This document shows positions 7,505 to 16,239 of a stretch of DNA of 64,000 nucleotides, one piece after another. The notes below the pieces were generated by a model. It saw only the letters and a program-made list of their open reading frames with translations, had not been told where the DNA came from and did no database searches. Both the position numbers and the translations under genes were made by a program. Position 1 is the first letter of the stretch. Every line of letters starts with the position of its first letter. Where the stretch lies: positions 1 through 64,000 of the forward strand of contig NZ_POJD01000075.1 of NCBI RefSeq assembly GCF_002960445.1. The letters are read 5' to 3'. Origin of the DNA: Streptococcus suis (GTDB lineage Bacteria > Bacillota > Bacilli > Lactobacillales > Streptococcaceae).

Positions 7505-7585
7505 GAGGAAGTCAAAATGGTAGAACGATGGTTGCCTAATCACCCTTCAATGATAGAGGCTTGGTTTAGATATTCTTTCTGTTGA
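7505..7585 (+). pseudogene. Relic of a second Rpn-family C-terminus
   Basis: Directly after the Rpn stop, in frame, 26 codons read EEVKMVERWLPNHPSMIEAW and end at TGA 7583-7585. The first part repeats the Rpn segment EEVKMVDQWL. At DNA level AGGAGGAAGTCAAAATGGTA occurs at about 7269 and 7503. It is too short to be a gene and looks like the leftover of a tandem paralogue or of recombination between two. Confidence 0.6.
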
Positions 7586-7621
7586 TTAAGGTCTCTGACT
7601 TTCATATCTTTTCACAAAATA

Positions 7622-7650
7622 TTGAAATCGTTTTCGCATTGTGCTATAAT
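7622..7650 (+). promoter_or_regulatory. Promoter of the CBS-domain gene
   Basis: TTGAAA at 7622-7627, a 17-base spacer and TATAAT at 7645-7650, with an extended TGC element. Confidence 0.75.
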
Positions 7651-7680
7651 TGAGGTAGGAAAAATCGAGGAGGAAATCCT

Positions 7681-8337
7681 ATGTCAGTTAAAGATTTTAT
7701 GACCCGTAAAGTTGTTTACATTTCACCAGATACAACCATTGCCCATGCGGCTGATTTGATGCGTGAGCAAGGCTTGCACCGTTTGCCTGTTATTGAAAAT
7801 GACAAATTAGTCGGCTTAGTGACAGAAGGAACCATTGCTGAAGCAAGTCCATCAAAGGCAACCAGTTTATCTATCTACGAGATGAACTATCTTCTGAACA
7901 AGACCAAGGTCAAGGATGTCATGATCAAAAATGTCATCACTGTTTCAGGCTATGCTAGTTTGGAAGATGCTGTTTACCTCATGTACAAAAACAAGGTCGG
8001 TATCTTGCCTGTAGTGGATAATGGACAGCTCTATGGTGTCATTACTGACCGTGATGTCTTTGCAGCCTTTCTCCATGTTTCAGGCTATGGCGAAGAGGGA
8101 GTGCGTGCTCGTTTCCTTGTGGAAAACAAGGCAGGGGAGTTAGAGAAGATTATTCGCTTGGTTGCTGATAAAGACTATAATATCGCTTCAACTGTTCAAT
8201 TGGTGACCAAATCAGGTAAGGCAGTTATCGAAGTCCAAATTGATGGTAAGGTAGATGTCGATGAGGTTCGCAATCTATTTGAAGGGGGGGGCTTACAGAT
8301 TGATAGTCTAGTCCCTACCGTTGCAAAAAATATATAA
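7681..8337 (+). CDS. CBS-domain pair protein with C-terminal ACT-like domain
   Basis: Two CBS motifs sit in tandem, about residues 7-60 and 78-135, ending in GVITDRDVF. An ACT-like region of about 75 residues follows (ARFLVENKAGELEKIIRLVA). CBS pairs bind adenine nucleotides or SAM, and ACT domains bind amino acids, so this is probably a metabolic sensor or regulator resembling AcuB. The exact ligand cannot be told from sequence. At 218 residues it has the usual length for CBS-ACT proteins of streptococci. It has its own consensus promoter, an AGGAGGAAAT ribosome site and a terminator, so it is a single-gene unit. Confidence 0.8.
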   Translation: MSVKDFMTRKVVYISPDTTIAHAADLMREQGLHRLPVIENDKLVGLVTEGTIAEASPSKATSLSIYEMNYLLNKTKVKDVMIKNVITVSGYASLEDAVYLMYKNKVGILPVVDNGQLYGVITDRDVFAAFLHVSGYGEEGVRARFLVENKAGELEKIIRLVADKDYNIASTVQLVTKSGKAVIEVQIDGKVDVDEVRNLFEGGGLQIDSLVPTVAKNI

Positions 8338-8338
8338 A

Positions 8339-8360
8339 AGTCGAGCTAACTCGGCTTTTT
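8339..8360 (+). terminator. Terminator after the CBS gene
   Basis: Stem AGTCGAG / CTCGGCT (one G-T pair) with a CTAA-type loop, then five Ts. Confidence 0.7.
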
Positions 8361-8436
8361 CTTCTTTTTGTAAATAAGTTTTGACTAGATAAAATACTTA
8401 TATGGTATAATATAAGGGATTACAAGAGGAGGAAGT

Positions 8437-9258
8437 ATGGGTTATAAGAAATATAAGAAGTATAGAGATGACGATATAGAGAGTATCCTGCTTGTCCTAG
8501 TACTCGGTTTGTTCAAAGTTCTTGGAAAAGTTGTCTTACCAATGCTTGGTAAGCTTTTCCAGCGTGATAATATCAACCGTTTTTTGCATGGGGACAAAAT
8601 CAACCGCTTGCAGACCCTCCAGCTCAGTATTCGGTCTGGATTTGAGAAACACCAGCAATTGTTGGCGGAAAGCGGTGAGGATAAAGCAGTTTTAAGCTTG
8701 CGTAGCCGCATCTTAGGAGAATTGTTTGAGTTAGACCAGCTCTATCAAAAGAACGGCAAATACCTGGATGCCTTTCAAAGCAAGGAAATTGTCGATACCT
8801 TGCAACTAAAATATCAATTAAAAATGCCTGAGCAGACTTCCTCCTTTACTGAAAGTCATGATAATCTGAAAAGTGAGGGTTCTCCTAGGCAAGCTAAACC
8901 TGGGGACGAGCAAGCCTATATTGCAGAATTGGCTCCTGAAATTCTTGAAACCTATTGCAATATTCAAAGGGACAATCAGGTTATTCTAGAGAAACTTGAA
9001 AATGCACCGGATAAGCGGGAAGAATTGACAGCCATCCATGAAGCCAATATGAATCGCTTTAGGGATATCTTACAAGGTTATTTGAAAATCAAGGAAGCAC
9101 CCAAAGATTATTTCAATGCAGAAGAGCGACTGGCCCAGGCTAAGCTGGCTCTGGAAACCTTTGACAGGGATTTGGACCATACCATTAAACAATTTAACGA
9201 AGCAGATATGCAGGATTTTGAAATCAGCCTGCGCATGATGAAGAAGAAAGAGGGATAA
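8437..9258 (+). CDS. XpaC-like membrane-associated protein
   Basis: The 273 residues start with a lysine-rich stretch, then a hydrophobic segment (about residues 15-38), followed by a helical, charged cytoplasmic region with a low-complexity linker near residue 150. The family is XpaC (named for 5-bromo-4-chloroindolyl phosphate hydrolysis in Bacillus). The strongest support is its position, two bases upstream of a telA-type gene, an arrangement conserved in Firmicutes. The biochemical role is not established. A TTGACT / TATAAT promoter with a long 19-base spacer lies at 8381-8411, and AGAGGAGGAAG precedes the ATG. Confidence 0.7.
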   Translation: MGYKKYKKYRDDDIESILLVLVLGLFKVLGKVVLPMLGKLFQRDNINRFLHGDKINRLQTLQLSIRSGFEKHQQLLAESGEDKAVLSLRSRILGELFELDQLYQKNGKYLDAFQSKEIVDTLQLKYQLKMPEQTSSFTESHDNLKSEGSPRQAKPGDEQAYIAELAPEILETYCNIQRDNQVILEKLENAPDKREELTAIHEANMNRFRDILQGYLKIKEAPKDYFNAEERLAQAKLALETFDRDLDHTIKQFNEADMQDFEISLRMMKKKEG

Positions 9259-9259
9259 G

Positions 9260-10531
9260 ATGTCAGGATTTAATTTCGATATTGATCAGATTGCTAACAA
9301 TAGTTTGTCAACCAAGGACAAGACCACAGAGATCATTCAAGCAACACCAGCTGGAGATACGACCAAGGTATCTTTCTTGGCCCAGTTGACACCAGAACAA
9401 CAGACAGGCATTCGTGCTAAAGCACCGCAATTGGTAGATAATTTCTTGGCCAACCAGAATACACTCTTGGATTTCGGCAAGGAAGCCGTGGAAGAAGTCA
9501 ATGCAACGGTCAACCATATTCTGTCTGAACAGAAAAAGATTGAAATTCCACAGGTGGATGAGCTTCTGGCCAATACCAACCGTGAATTGAATGGTTTTGT
9601 GGCTAAGTACAAGGACATTTCGACAACTGCTGAGTTGGAAAAGAAACCAGGTTTCTTCCAACGCTTGTTTAAGCAGACCAAAAATGACTTGCAGGAATTT
9701 TATTTTGATTCGCAGACCATTGAGAAGAAAATGGACAGCATGGCAGCCAGCGTGGTCAAGCAAGAAGAGGTCTTGTCCCGCAATATTGTATCAGCGGAGC
9801 TCTTGATTGAGAACAATACCAAGTCTATTGAAAATCTAGTCGGTGTCATCGCCTTTATCGAAGCCACTGGTCAAGAGGCTGCCCAGCGAGCAAAAGCAGA
9901 GCAGGAACGCTTGGCAGGTCTGCAACCGACTACGGTAGACTATCAAGTTGCTTCTGAAAAGCTGGCGCGTGTGACGGAAGTTGCCAATATTCTGGAACAA
10001 CAACACTCAGAATACATGAGCCGCCTCTATGTTGCCTGGACAACAACGCCACAAATGCGCAACCTTGTCAAAGTTTCGTCAGATATGAAACAACGTCTGG
10101 GTATGTTGCGCCGCAATACCATTCCGACAATGAAGCTGTCTATTGCCCAGTTGGGTATCCTCCAACAGTCTATCAAGTCTAGTCAGACAGCGGATGCCAT
10201 TGTCAATGCCAACAATGCAGCTCTTCAAATGCTGGCGGATACATCAAAAGAAGCCATTCCGATGATGGAACGCACGGCACAAAATCCTACCCTTTCAGTG
10301 GCTTCTGTTACCAAGTTGGCAGAGAGTTTGGTCGCCCAGAACAATGGTATTATTGCGGCTATTGGCGAAGGTCGTCAAAAACGTCGTGAGCTGGAAGCGG
10401 CCATTATCCGATCTGCTGAAACCATCAATGATTCTGTAAAATTGCGTGATCAGAAGATTATCGCTGCCTTGCTAGAACAAGGAAAAGAAGCACAGTCCGA
10501 AGCTGAACAGCCACTTGAAACAACTGAATAA
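9260..10531 (+). CDS. telA: TelA-like toxic anion resistance family protein
   Basis: A 423-residue, almost wholly alpha-helical protein without membrane segments, containing the conserved TelA core (VAWTTTPQMRNLVKVSSDMK region and the downstream RNTIPTMKLSIAQLG). The family name comes from tellurite resistance; in streptococci its true role is uncertain and may concern the envelope or stress. It is translated right after the XpaC-like gene, so the two probably act together. A bidirectional terminator follows. Confidence 0.85.
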   Translation: MSGFNFDIDQIANNSLSTKDKTTEIIQATPAGDTTKVSFLAQLTPEQQTGIRAKAPQLVDNFLANQNTLLDFGKEAVEEVNATVNHILSEQKKIEIPQVDELLANTNRELNGFVAKYKDISTTAELEKKPGFFQRLFKQTKNDLQEFYFDSQTIEKKMDSMAASVVKQEEVLSRNIVSAELLIENNTKSIENLVGVIAFIEATGQEAAQRAKAEQERLAGLQPTTVDYQVASEKLARVTEVANILEQQHSEYMSRLYVAWTTTPQMRNLVKVSSDMKQRLGMLRRNTIPTMKLSIAQLGILQQSIKSSQTADAIVNANNAALQMLADTSKEAIPMMERTAQNPTLSVASVTKLAESLVAQNNGIIAAIGEGRQKRRELEAAIIRSAETINDSVKLRDQKIIAALLEQGKEAQSEAEQPLETTE

Positions 10532-10536
10532 TGCAA

Positions 10537-10570
10537 AAAACTGCAGACATTTGAATCTGCAGTTTTAGTT
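10537..10570. terminator. Bidirectional terminator between telA and the YitT gene
   Basis: Eleven-base-pair perfect stem AAAACTGCAGA (10537-10547) / TCTGCAGTTTT (10556-10566) between convergent genes, with A-run before and T-run after. Confidence 0.85.
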
Positions 10571-10576
10571 TTCTTA

Positions 10577-11443
10577 TCAATGCCGTTCTAGTGGCTTTTT
10601 ATCTCGGTCGAGTGTAAATCCTTCTCCTAGCACTTCATGGGCATCTGTTATGGTGATAAAGGCGTGAGGGTCAATTCGATGGATGAGCTCCTTCATTTCT
10701 TGTAATTGACTTTTATAGATGACCGAGTAGATCATATTGACATCGGTCTTGCTGTAAAAACCTTGTGCCTTGATAAAGGTGACGCCACGTTCAATCTCGC
10801 TATCAATGGCCTGGGCAAGCTGATCGGATTTTTGTGAAACAATCATCACGCCCTTGCTACCGTAGCCACCCTCAGTGACAAAGTCAATGACACGGGAAGC
10901 GATGGCTACCATCATCAAGGTATATAGGACAGTTCGTAGGTCCTTAAAGACAATGACAATTAAGGTTAGAATTAGGATATCAATGGCTAGGATAATTTGT
11001 CCAATAGAATATGGAGTGTATTTATGACCGATACGGGCGATAATATCACTTCCTCCAGTTGTTCCCCCTGAACGAAAGATGGTTCCCAGGCCCAGCCCCA
11101 TCAGAATGCCACCTAAGATACTGACCAAAATCAAATCTTGCTGGAGATTGATGGAGAAAGGGATTTTTTCAAAAATGGCCAGCCAAACAGTAACAGCCAA
11201 GGTCCCTAAAATACTGAGATAGAGAGTTTTTTTACCTAATATTTTCCAACCAAGAATAAACAAGGGAATGTTAATCACAATGTTCATTATCCATGGTTGA
11301 ATATGGAATAGGTAATAAATAATGAGTGCTAGTCCAGTCGCTCCTCCCTCAAACAAGCGATTGGGCATGATGAGGTAATTTAGTCCAAAGGCAAATAGAC
11401 CAGCACCAAGCAAAATCAAGACTATATTCTTTATACGAATCAT
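10577..11443 (-). CDS. YitT family membrane protein (DUF2179)
   Basis: A 288-residue polytopic protein with about five hydrophobic segments in the first 200 residues. A conserved GLGLGTIFRSGGTTGGSDIIA block lies mid-protein, and a soluble C-terminal DUF2179-like domain (GVTFIKAQGFYSK...) follows. Family members are of unknown function and probably transport or sense a small molecule at the membrane. The start has a GGAGGG ribosome site. It is a single gene convergent with telA. Confidence 0.8.
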   Translation of the reverse strand: MIRIKNIVLILLGAGLFAFGLNYLIMPNRLFEGGATGLALIIYYLFHIQPWIMNIVINIPLFILGWKILGKKTLYLSILGTLAVTVWLAIFEKIPFSINLQQDLILVSILGGILMGLGLGTIFRSGGTTGGSDIIARIGHKYTPYSIGQIILAIDILILTLIVIVFKDLRTVLYTLMMVAIASRVIDFVTEGGYGSKGVMIVSQKSDQLAQAIDSEIERGVTFIKAQGFYSKTDVNMIYSVIYKSQLQEMKELIHRIDPHAFITITDAHEVLGEGFTLDRDKKPLERH

Positions 11444-11710
11444 AGGGCCCTCCCAAGAAATCTATATATCAATTGTAAAAGATTTTCATATAAAAAACAA
11501 GTCTATTTTTCAAGTGATTTTTTGCCTATTTTTTGGTAAAATGGAATGAATATCTCAGAGCCTATTTTCACCAGTAAAGCGCATAATATCCAGTGATATT
11601 TTTTGCTAGTCTAGTAAGTGCTTGTTGAAAAACGAACAATGCTTAGCCTAAAAGATGGTCCTAGATGGAACTGCCAACTGTGAATATAGGTTCAAAGAAT
11701 GAGGAGAAGG

Positions 11711-12349
11711 ATGAGTAAGGGTTTTTTTATTACATTTGAAGGTCCAGATGGGGCTGGGAAGACAACGGTTTTGCAGGAATTGTTACCAGCCTTGCAGGAG
11801 CTAGGTCCAGAAGTGGTGACAACTAGAGAACCAGGCGGAGTGGCCATTGCTGAGGACATTCGTTCTATTATTTTGGATCCAGCCAATACGGAAATGGATG
11901 ATAAGACGGAGCTCTTACTCTTTATCGCAGCCCGTCGTCAGCACTTGAAAGAAAAAATCTTACCTCCCTTGGCTGAAGGTAAGTTGCTTTTAATTGATCG
12001 CTTTATCGATTCTTCCATTGCCTATCAAGGCTTTGGAAGGGGCTTGGATGTGGCTGATATTAACTGGCTGAATCAGTTTGCGACAGATGGCTTGAAACCT
12101 GATTTGACCCTCTATTTTGACATTGACGCAGAAGAGGGCCTAGCTCGGATTTCTCGTAATGCGGATCGAGATGTGGACCGTCTGGACATGGAAAAGGCGG
12201 ATATGCATAAAAGGGTTCGGCAGGGCTATCTCAGTATTTTAGAAAAAGAGCCAGAGCGTTTGGTCAAGATTGATGCAAGTCAGCCTTTAGAAGCTGTTGT
12301 TGCGGATGCTTTGTCAGTCATTAAGAAACGGTTTGCGGAAAGAGCATGA
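11711..12349 (+). CDS. tmk: Thymidylate kinase
   Basis: Phosphorylates dTMP to dTDP with ATP. The P-loop [11 protein letters not shown] is near residue 10, the DRF motif ([13 protein letters not shown]) is near residue 95, and the LID region contains [10 protein letters not shown] use the ATG at 11711 (MSKGFF, 212 residues), because AGGAGAAGG lies at the correct spacing and an upstream in-frame ATG at 11699 has none. First gene of the tmk-holB-yabA-rsmI operon; its stop overlaps the holB start by four bases. Confidence 0.95.
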   Translation: MSKGFFITFEGPDGAGKTTVLQELLPALQELGPEVVTTREPGGVAIAEDIRSIILDPANTEMDDKTELLLFIAARRQHLKEKILPPLAEGKLLLIDRFIDSSIAYQGFGRGLDVADINWLNQFATDGLKPDLTLYFDIDAEEGLARISRNADRDVDRLDMEKADMHKRVRQGYLSILEKEPERLVKIDASQPLEAVVADALSVIKKRFAERA

Positions 12350-13230
12350 AAATTGAAGAACTAAGACAGTTACAACCTGGCCTATTCCAGCGATTTGTGA
12401 CCATTTTGGAGCAAGGACGTCTGGCCCATGCCTATCTGTTTTCTGGTGATTTTGCCAGTTATGACATGGCTATTTTTCTCAGCCAGTCCTTATTTTGTGG
12501 GGAAAAAGTAGGTGTGTTACCTTGTCAGAATTGTCGAACTTGTCGTTTAATTGAAGCGGATGAGTTTTCAGATGTGACCTTGCTAGCTCCCCAGGGCAAT
12601 ATCATCAAGACAGAAACTGTTCGTGAATTGGTCAAGAATTTTTCTCAGTCAGGTTTTGAATCTAGCAAACAGGTTTTTATCATTCGAGATGCTGAGAAAA
12701 TGCATGCCAATGCAGCCAATTCTCTCCTGAAAGTAATTGAGGAACCTCAGTCGGATATCCATATTTTTCTCTTGACCAATCAGGAAGAAGCAGTGCTTCC
12801 GACCATTAAAAGTCGAACCCAGATTATCGGCTTTCCTAAAAATCTGTCCCTCTTGGAGCGGTTGCTGGAGGAAGAAGGTTTGTTGAAAAACCAGGCCAAC
12901 CTGCTAGCGCGACTAGTTTCTAGTCAGGAAGAGGCCCTAAAATTAGCAGAGAATAAGAATTTTCTGGAGCTAATGGGTCAGGCTAGGAAATTTATCGACC
13001 TGCTGCTGACTGACAGCAATCGGGCTTATTTGCAGGTAGGGAGCTTGCTTTCCTTGGCTGTGGAAAAGGTAGAGCAAGGACGATTGTTTGATTTACTCAG
13101 TCTATTATTAGCAGAAAGAATGTTGGAGCCACAGGTAATTGAAAAAATGGATAACCTACTAAGAGCCAAGGAAATGTGGCAGGCCAATGTCAGCCTACAG
13201 AATAGTTTGGAGTATCTGACATTAAAATAA
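12346..13230 (+). CDS. holB: DNA polymerase III delta' subunit
   Basis: The delta' subunit of the clamp loader that places the beta clamp on primed DNA. The zinc-binding cysteines are visible at residues 51, 60, 63 and 66 (C-x8-C-x2-C-x2-C), followed by the sensor-like region [11 protein letters not shown] and the [15 protein letters not shown] motif of clamp-loader AAA+ proteins. At 294 residues it has the usual Firmicutes length. The ATG overlaps the tmk TGA, a sign of translational coupling. Confidence 0.93.
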   Translation: MKIEELRQLQPGLFQRFVTILEQGRLAHAYLFSGDFASYDMAIFLSQSLFCGEKVGVLPCQNCRTCRLIEADEFSDVTLLAPQGNIIKTETVRELVKNFSQSGFESSKQVFIIRDAEKMHANAANSLLKVIEEPQSDIHIFLLTNQEEAVLPTIKSRTQIIGFPKNLSLLERLLEEEGLLKNQANLLARLVSSQEEALKLAENKNFLELMGQARKFIDLLLTDSNRAYLQVGSLLSLAVEKVEQGRLFDLLSLLLAERMLEPQVIEKMDNLLRAKEMWQANVSLQNSLEYLTLK

Positions 13231-13245
13231 GCAGAAAGGAAGACC

Positions 13246-13563
13246 ATGGATAAGAAAGAAATTTTTGATGCCCTAGATGATTTTTCACAAAATCTCTTGA
13301 CCACCTTAGCAGAGGTAGATGCCATAAAGAAGCATTTACAGGGTGTCATTGATGAAAATACGACCTTGCGTTTGGAAAATTCCAAATTGCGCGAGCGTCT
13401 TGAGAAGGAAGATAAGATAGGCCATAAGTCATCCAACTTTGGTAAGGAAAACTTGGAACATATCTACGAAGATGGCTTCCATATCTGTACCTTCTCTTAT
13501 GGACAGCGCAGGGAAAATGATGAACCCTGTATGTTCTGCATTGAATTATTGAATCGAGAATAG
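13246..13563 (+). CDS. yabA: Replication initiation control protein YabA
   Basis: YabA binds DnaA and the DnaN clamp and restrains re-initiation of replication in Firmicutes. The 105 residues split into an N-terminal leucine-zipper-like coiled coil (about residues 10-60) and a C-terminal zinc module with the histidine and cysteines in HICTFSYG...CMFC. The position after holB is the normal one. GAAAGGAAG precedes the ATG. Confidence 0.93.
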   Translation: MDKKEIFDALDDFSQNLLTTLAEVDAIKKHLQGVIDENTTLRLENSKLRERLEKEDKIGHKSSNFGKENLEHIYEDGFHICTFSYGQRRENDEPCMFCIELLNRE

Positions 13564-13564
13564 C

Positions 13565-14428
13565 ATGAAAGTACAAAAATCATTTAAGGGACAGACTAGC
13601 TTTGGGACCTTATATCTGGTTCCTACCCCTATTGGAAACCTTCAGGATATGACCTTTCGAGCTATCCAGGCCTTGAAAGAAGTAGATGTCATTGCAGCGG
13701 AAGATACTCGCAATACAGGACTTCTGCTCAAACATTTTGAGATTGAAACTCGTCAAACCTCTTTCCATGAGCACAATGCTCATGAAAAAATTCCAGTTCT
13801 GATAGACTGGCTCAAGTCGGGTCAATCCATTGCCCAGGTATCGGATGCGGGCCTGCCTTCTATCTCGGATCCTGGTCATGACTTGGTCAAGGTGGCGATT
13901 GAAGAAAATATCCCAGTTGTAGCCCTACCTGGTGCTTCAGCAGGTATTACAGCCTTGATTGCCTCTGGCTTGGCTCCCCAGCCTCATATTTTCTATGGTT
14001 TTTTACCGAGAAAAGCAGGGCAACAAAAGGACTTTTTCCAAGAAAAACGTGCCTACCCTGAAACACAGATTTTCTATGAATCTCCTTATCGGGTAGCGGA
14101 TACTTTGGAAAATATGCTATCTGTCTATGGAAATCGTCAAGTGACTATCGTTCGGGAATTGACCAAGCTATATGAAGAGTACCAGCGAGGAAGTATCACA
14201 GAAGTTCTAGATTATCTGAAGGAAAATCCCCTTAAGGGCGAGTGTTTAATCATCGTTGCAGGTGTTGGTGAAGAAGAGTTACCATCTGCAGACGAAGTGG
14301 ATCTAAAGGCAGAGGTGGAAAAGGAAATCGCAATGGGCCGCAAACCCAACCAGGCCATCAAGGAGGTAGCTAAACGCTACCAACTCAAAAAACAAGAAGT
14401 ATATGATCTATATCATGGACTAGGCTGA
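13565..14428 (+). CDS. rsmI: 16S rRNA 2'-O-ribose C1402 methyltransferase
   Basis: Methylates the 2'-hydroxyl of C1402 in 16S rRNA using SAM. The 287 residues show the tetrapyrrole-methylase fold: TLYLVPTPIGNLQDMT at the N-end, AAEDTRNTG, SDAGLPSISDPG and ALPGASA. It begins one base after yabA stops and closes the operon. Its stop codon lies inside the following terminator's hairpin loop. Confidence 0.95.
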   Translation: MKVQKSFKGQTSFGTLYLVPTPIGNLQDMTFRAIQALKEVDVIAAEDTRNTGLLLKHFEIETRQTSFHEHNAHEKIPVLIDWLKSGQSIAQVSDAGLPSISDPGHDLVKVAIEENIPVVALPGASAGITALIASGLAPQPHIFYGFLPRKAGQQKDFFQEKRAYPETQIFYESPYRVADTLENMLSVYGNRQVTIVRELTKLYEEYQRGSITEVLDYLKENPLKGECLIIVAGVGEEELPSADEVDLKAEVEKEIAMGRKPNQAIKEVAKRYQLKKQEVYDLYHGLG

Positions 14429-14442
14429 GTCTAGTCCTTTTC
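14417..14442 (+). terminator. Terminator of the tmk-holB-yabA-rsmI operon
   Basis: Stem GGACTAG (14417-14423) / CTAGTCC (14431-14437) with TTTTCTC after it; the rsmI stop is in the loop. Confidence 0.75.
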
Positions 14443-14504
14443 TCATTTTCCGTACCTTTTCTGAGAATGTAGCTTATTTTATGGAATTTTCAGAATACTT
14501 GTGA

Positions 14505-14510
14505 TATAAT
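14505..14510 (+). promoter_or_regulatory. Extended -10 promoter of serC
   Basis: TATAAT preceded by TGA (TGn), with no good -35. It lies 29 bases upstream of the serC ATG. Confidence 0.6.
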
Positions 14511-14538
14511 GAACGAATTCTAATTTTGGAGGGAATTT

Positions 14539-15630
14539 ATGACAATCTACAACTTCTCTGCAGGTCCTGCAGTATTGCCAAAACCAGTGCTTGAACGCGC
14601 TCAAGCTGAATTCTTGGACTACAATGGTTCGGGAATGAGTGTTTTGGAGATGTCCCATCGCTCCAAAGACTTCGATGATATTATTAAAGGTGCTGAAGCG
14701 ACCCTTCGTGAATTGATGGCTATTCCTGATAATTATAAGGTAATCTTCTTACAAGGTGGGGCTTCTTTGGAATTCACCATGATTCCCCTAAACTTTGCCC
14801 AAGGTAAAAAAGCCTACTATTTAGCAGGTGGTTCATGGGGCAAAAAAGCCTACACAGAGGCTGTGAAATTATCTAAGACTATTGACTTTGAACCAATTTT
14901 GTTGGGCTCCACAGAAGATATTACCTATGCAGAATTGCCAACCTTTGATAAGAACGATATCGATCCAAACGCAGCTTATGTGCACTTGACAACCAACAAT
15001 ACCATCGAAGGTACGGCTGTTTACAATATACCTGATACCAATGGCGTTCCGGTTATTGGAGATATGTCTTCCAATATCTTGGCGGCTCGCTACAATGTAG
15101 AAGATTTTGCCATGATTTATGCAGGGGCTCAGAAGAACATTGGTCCTGCTGGTGTGACTGTTGTCATTGTGCGTGAGGATTTCCTCAACGACCAACCAAT
15201 GCTTTCAAGTATGTTGGACTACCGTATCCAAGCAGAAAATGAGTCACTATATAACACGCCGCCTGCATACTCTATCTACATTTCTAAGCTAGTCTTTGAA
15301 TGGGTCAAGGAAATCGGTGGTGTGGATGAAATGGAAAAAATCAACCGCGAAAAGTCTGGCTTGCTTTATGACTACATTGATCAGTCTAATTTCTACAAAA
15401 ACCCTGTTCGTAAAAAAGAAGAGCGTTCAGTAGCCAATATTCCATTTGTGTCACCTAGCGAGGAATTGGATGCCAAGTTCGTTAAAGAAGCATCAGCGGC
15501 AGGCTTTAAGAATATTAAGGGACACCGTTCTGTTGGCGGTATGCGGGCTTCGCTTTACAATGCCTTCCCACGCCAAGGTGTGGTCGATTTGATTGACTTT
15601 ATGAAAAAATTTGCAGCGGAGAATGCATAA
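14539..15630 (+). CDS. serC: Phosphoserine aminotransferase
   Basis: Converts 3-phosphohydroxypyruvate and glutamate to phosphoserine, the second step of serine synthesis. The protein starts with the family mark [10 protein letters not shown]. The PLP-binding lysine is K199 in [11 protein letters not shown], and [16 protein letters not shown] closes the active site near the C-end. At 363 residues it is full length. It heads an operon with an acetyltransferase gene; serA follows after a terminator-like hairpin. Confidence 0.96.
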   Translation: MTIYNFSAGPAVLPKPVLERAQAEFLDYNGSGMSVLEMSHRSKDFDDIIKGAEATLRELMAIPDNYKVIFLQGGASLEFTMIPLNFAQGKKAYYLAGGSWGKKAYTEAVKLSKTIDFEPILLGSTEDITYAELPTFDKNDIDPNAAYVHLTTNNTIEGTAVYNIPDTNGVPVIGDMSSNILAARYNVEDFAMIYAGAQKNIGPAGVTVVIVREDFLNDQPMLSSMLDYRIQAENESLYNTPPAYSIYISKLVFEWVKEIGGVDEMEKINREKSGLLYDYIDQSNFYKNPVRKKEERSVANIPFVSPSEELDAKFVKEASAAGFKNIKGHRSVGGMRASLYNAFPRQGVVDLIDFMKKFAAENA

Positions 15631-16187
15631 TGGAAATCCGTCTTGCGCATCCCAATGAAGTAGGATCAATTTGTCAGATTATGGAACAGGCCAAGGCTTT
15701 CCTGGCAGCTTCTGGCAGTAGCCAATGGCAAGGGGTCTATCCTGACCAAGAAATAATTATTGATGATATTTTAAGTGGCAAGGGCTATGTTGGTCTGGTG
15801 GACGGTAAGGCTGCGGTTTATGCGGCTGTCTTTCGTGGGACAGAGGCTGCCTATGAAGCCATCTATGATGGCAAGTGGCAACACAACAATCCCCTCTATA
15901 CGACCATTCACCGTGTGGCAGTAGCTAAGGACTATCAGGGTCAAGGTGTGGTTCAGACCTTCCTGCAAGGGATTATTGAAGGGCAAAAGGGACCAGACTT
16001 CCGATGTGACACCCATGAGAAAAATCTGGTCATGCAGCATATTCTGGAAAAACTAGGCTTCGTCTATTGTGGGAAAATTCCCTTGGACGGAGAACGCCTA
16101 GCCTACCAAAAAATCAAGCATAAGAGCGAACGCAGTCTCTATCAGGAGATTAGTGAAGACGATCGTTGGTTGCTTGGAAATAATTAA
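15630..16187 (+). CDS. GNAT family N-acetyltransferase
   Basis: The acetyl-CoA binding motif A is visible as RVAVAKDYQGQGVVQTFL (about residues 91-108), followed by a motif B-like CDTHEKNLVMQHILEKLGF. The ATG overlaps the serC stop by one base, so the two are co-translated. The substrate is unknown; its place between serC and serA hints at an amino acid or related metabolite. 185 residues, complete. Confidence 0.8.
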   Translation: MEIRLAHPNEVGSICQIMEQAKAFLAASGSSQWQGVYPDQEIIIDDILSGKGYVGLVDGKAAVYAAVFRGTEAAYEAIYDGKWQHNNPLYTTIHRVAVAKDYQGQGVVQTFLQGIIEGQKGPDFRCDTHEKNLVMQHILEKLGFVYCGKIPLDGERLAYQKIKHKSERSLYQEISEDDRWLLGNN

Positions 16188-16204
16188 AAATATGAAAGAA
16201 AGTC

Positions 16205-16228
16205 AGGCGGAGGCTCTTCCGCCTTTTT
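16205..16228 (+). terminator. Terminator-like hairpin inside the ser operon
   Basis: Stem AGGCGGA / TCCGCCT and five Ts, between the acetyltransferase stop and the serA start only 11 bases further on. As no clear promoter fits between it and serA, partial read-through or attenuation seems needed for serA expression. Confidence 0.7.
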
Positions 16229-16239
16229 AGGTAAGAATA

